Assembly (NCBI GenBank): GCA_964502465.1
Contig: CAZCWX010000049.1
Location: 1 to 5,927, forward strand
Direction: 5' to 3'
Source of the DNA: CAZCWX01 sp964502465
GTDB lineage: Bacteria; Desulfobacterota; Binatia; Bin18
Length of the DNA: 5,927 nucleotides
In this document: piece after piece, positions 5,602-5,927 of the stretch
Position numbering within the stretch: the first letter of the stretch is position 1
Layout: each line of letters begins with the position of its first letter
The notes under the pieces: generated by a model
Databases searched by the model: none
Told to the model about the DNA's origin: nothing
What the model saw: only the letters and a program-made list of their open reading frames with translations
Position numbers and translations under genes: made by a program

Positions 5602-5672
5602 TTTTACGCCTGCATGATAGAGGCGCAGACTGAGAATTTCTTAGCTTTTTCCTGCACCTCCGAATCTTTGGC

Positions 5673-5680
5673 GGGAGGGG
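5673..5680 (+). promoter_or_regulatory. Shine-Dalgarno site favouring the ATG at 5683
   Basis: GGGAGGGG lies just before the ATG at 5683, with GGAG spaced 5 nt from it. The in-frame upstream ATG at 5614 has no such site. Confidence 0.6.
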
Positions 5681-5682
5681 AA

Positions 5683-5927
5683 ATGGCACTTACTGTACCC
5701 ATGAATGGTGCCTGCGGTGTGTCTTCGTTGTATGCAGCAGTCGTCACGCTAAAAGAAAAGCTCGGGTTGCAACAACTGATAGGGGAAAGCCCTGTGTTTC
5801 TTGCTGAAATCAGAAAAATCCCACGGGTTGCCCCGTGCAGTACGAATGTCCTGATTGCTGGAGAGACTGGCACCGGCAAAGAGGTCTGCGCCCGTGCGAT
5901 CCATTATCTGAGCCCGCGCGCGCATAA
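5683..5927 (+). CDS. Sigma54-dependent enhancer-binding protein (AAA+), N-terminal part only
   Basis: Eighty-one residues are visible before the right edge cuts the gene. LIGESPVFLAEIRKIPRVAPCSTNVLIAG runs into GETGTGKE (60-67), the Walker A motif of the sigma54 interaction domain with the family-specific GETGTGKE form, followed by VCARAIHYLSPRAH. Such proteins bind upstream enhancers and use ATP to open sigma54 promoters. Only about 30 residues precede the AAA+ domain, so there is no receiver, GAF or PAS domain at the N-terminus; the layout resembles PspF-type activators. The ATG at 5683 has a strong Shine-Dalgarno site; ATG 5614 would add 23 residues, and no earlier start is possible beyond the stop at 5581-5583. 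The dyad at 5575-5601 may control it. The GAFTGA motif and DNA-binding helix lie outside the window. Confidence 0.85.
   Translation, partial: MALTVPMNGACGVSSLYAAVVTLKEKLGLQQLIGESPVFLAEIRKIPRVAPCSTNVLIAGETGTGKEVCARAIHYLSPRAH

Larger units (their letters stand above)
5328..5682. other. Non-coding intergenic region with palindromes
   Basis: No convincing gene lies here; an open frame at 5336-5545 has low-complexity composition, no Shine-Dalgarno site and runs through the hairpins. The region holds the REP-like pair (5370-5425), a stretch with nothing recognised (about 5426-5574) and a strong dyad (5575-5601). No clear sigma70 or sigma54 promoter was found. The frame of the next gene is open back to 5584. 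Confidence 0.6.

Noticed and set aside
5604..5879. Minus-strand open frame of 91 codons
   Set aside because: It is antisense to the sigma54 activator, whose Walker A motif on the plus strand is unambiguous.

Overview
The window reads as Gram-negative bacterial chromosome of moderate G+C. Genes are compact, Shine-Dalgarno sites are good and the recognisable promoters are sigma70-like. The content (a thiolase-fold/DUF35 pair, an acetoacetate decarboxylase-family enzyme, a possible nitroreductase-like protein and a sigma54 activator) suits an uncultured environmental lineage rich in acyl-CoA and xenobiotic catabolism, such as Deltaproteobacteria, Tectomicrobia or Binatota. The lineage is inferred from gene content and style only; no marker gene is present.

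Layout. (1) 1-1154 (+): 3' part of a gene for an uncharacterised protein with a segment resembling nitroreductases; it runs in from the left edge. (2) 1155-1752: a spacer holding a cassette-like unit. A minus-strand gene for a 126-aa four-helix-bundle protein (23S rRNA intervening-sequence protein family) is bracketed by arrays of a degenerate heptamer GAANCGG, often at exact 8-bp spacing. The outer arrays are inverted relative to each other. (3) 1753-2553 (-): an acetoacetate decarboxylase-family enzyme with the Schiff-base lysine pair. (4) 2554-2700: a divergent promoter region. (5) 2701-3639 (+): an exported M15/YcbK-like zinc peptidase with an extra C-terminal domain. (6) 3728-5327 (+): a two-gene operon encoding a thiolase-fold protein that seems to lack the usual cysteine nucleophiles, and its DUF35 zinc-ribbon/OB-fold partner. 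(7) 5328-5682: a non-coding stretch with an inverted pair of REP-like hairpins, each headed by GTAG, and a strong dyad symmetry. (8) 5683-5927 (+): the start of a sigma54 enhancer-binding protein cut by the right edge.

Working together. The thiolase-like protein and DUF35 protein almost certainly form one complex acting on a CoA thioester. The decarboxylase-like enzyme could act on a keto-acid of the same catabolic programme, but it is transcribed separately and that link is inference. The peptidase looks like an unrelated envelope gene. The truncated activator may control genes to the right. The most unusual parts are the heptamer-bracketed four-helix-bundle cassette, the REP pair, and the altered active site of the thiolase-fold protein.
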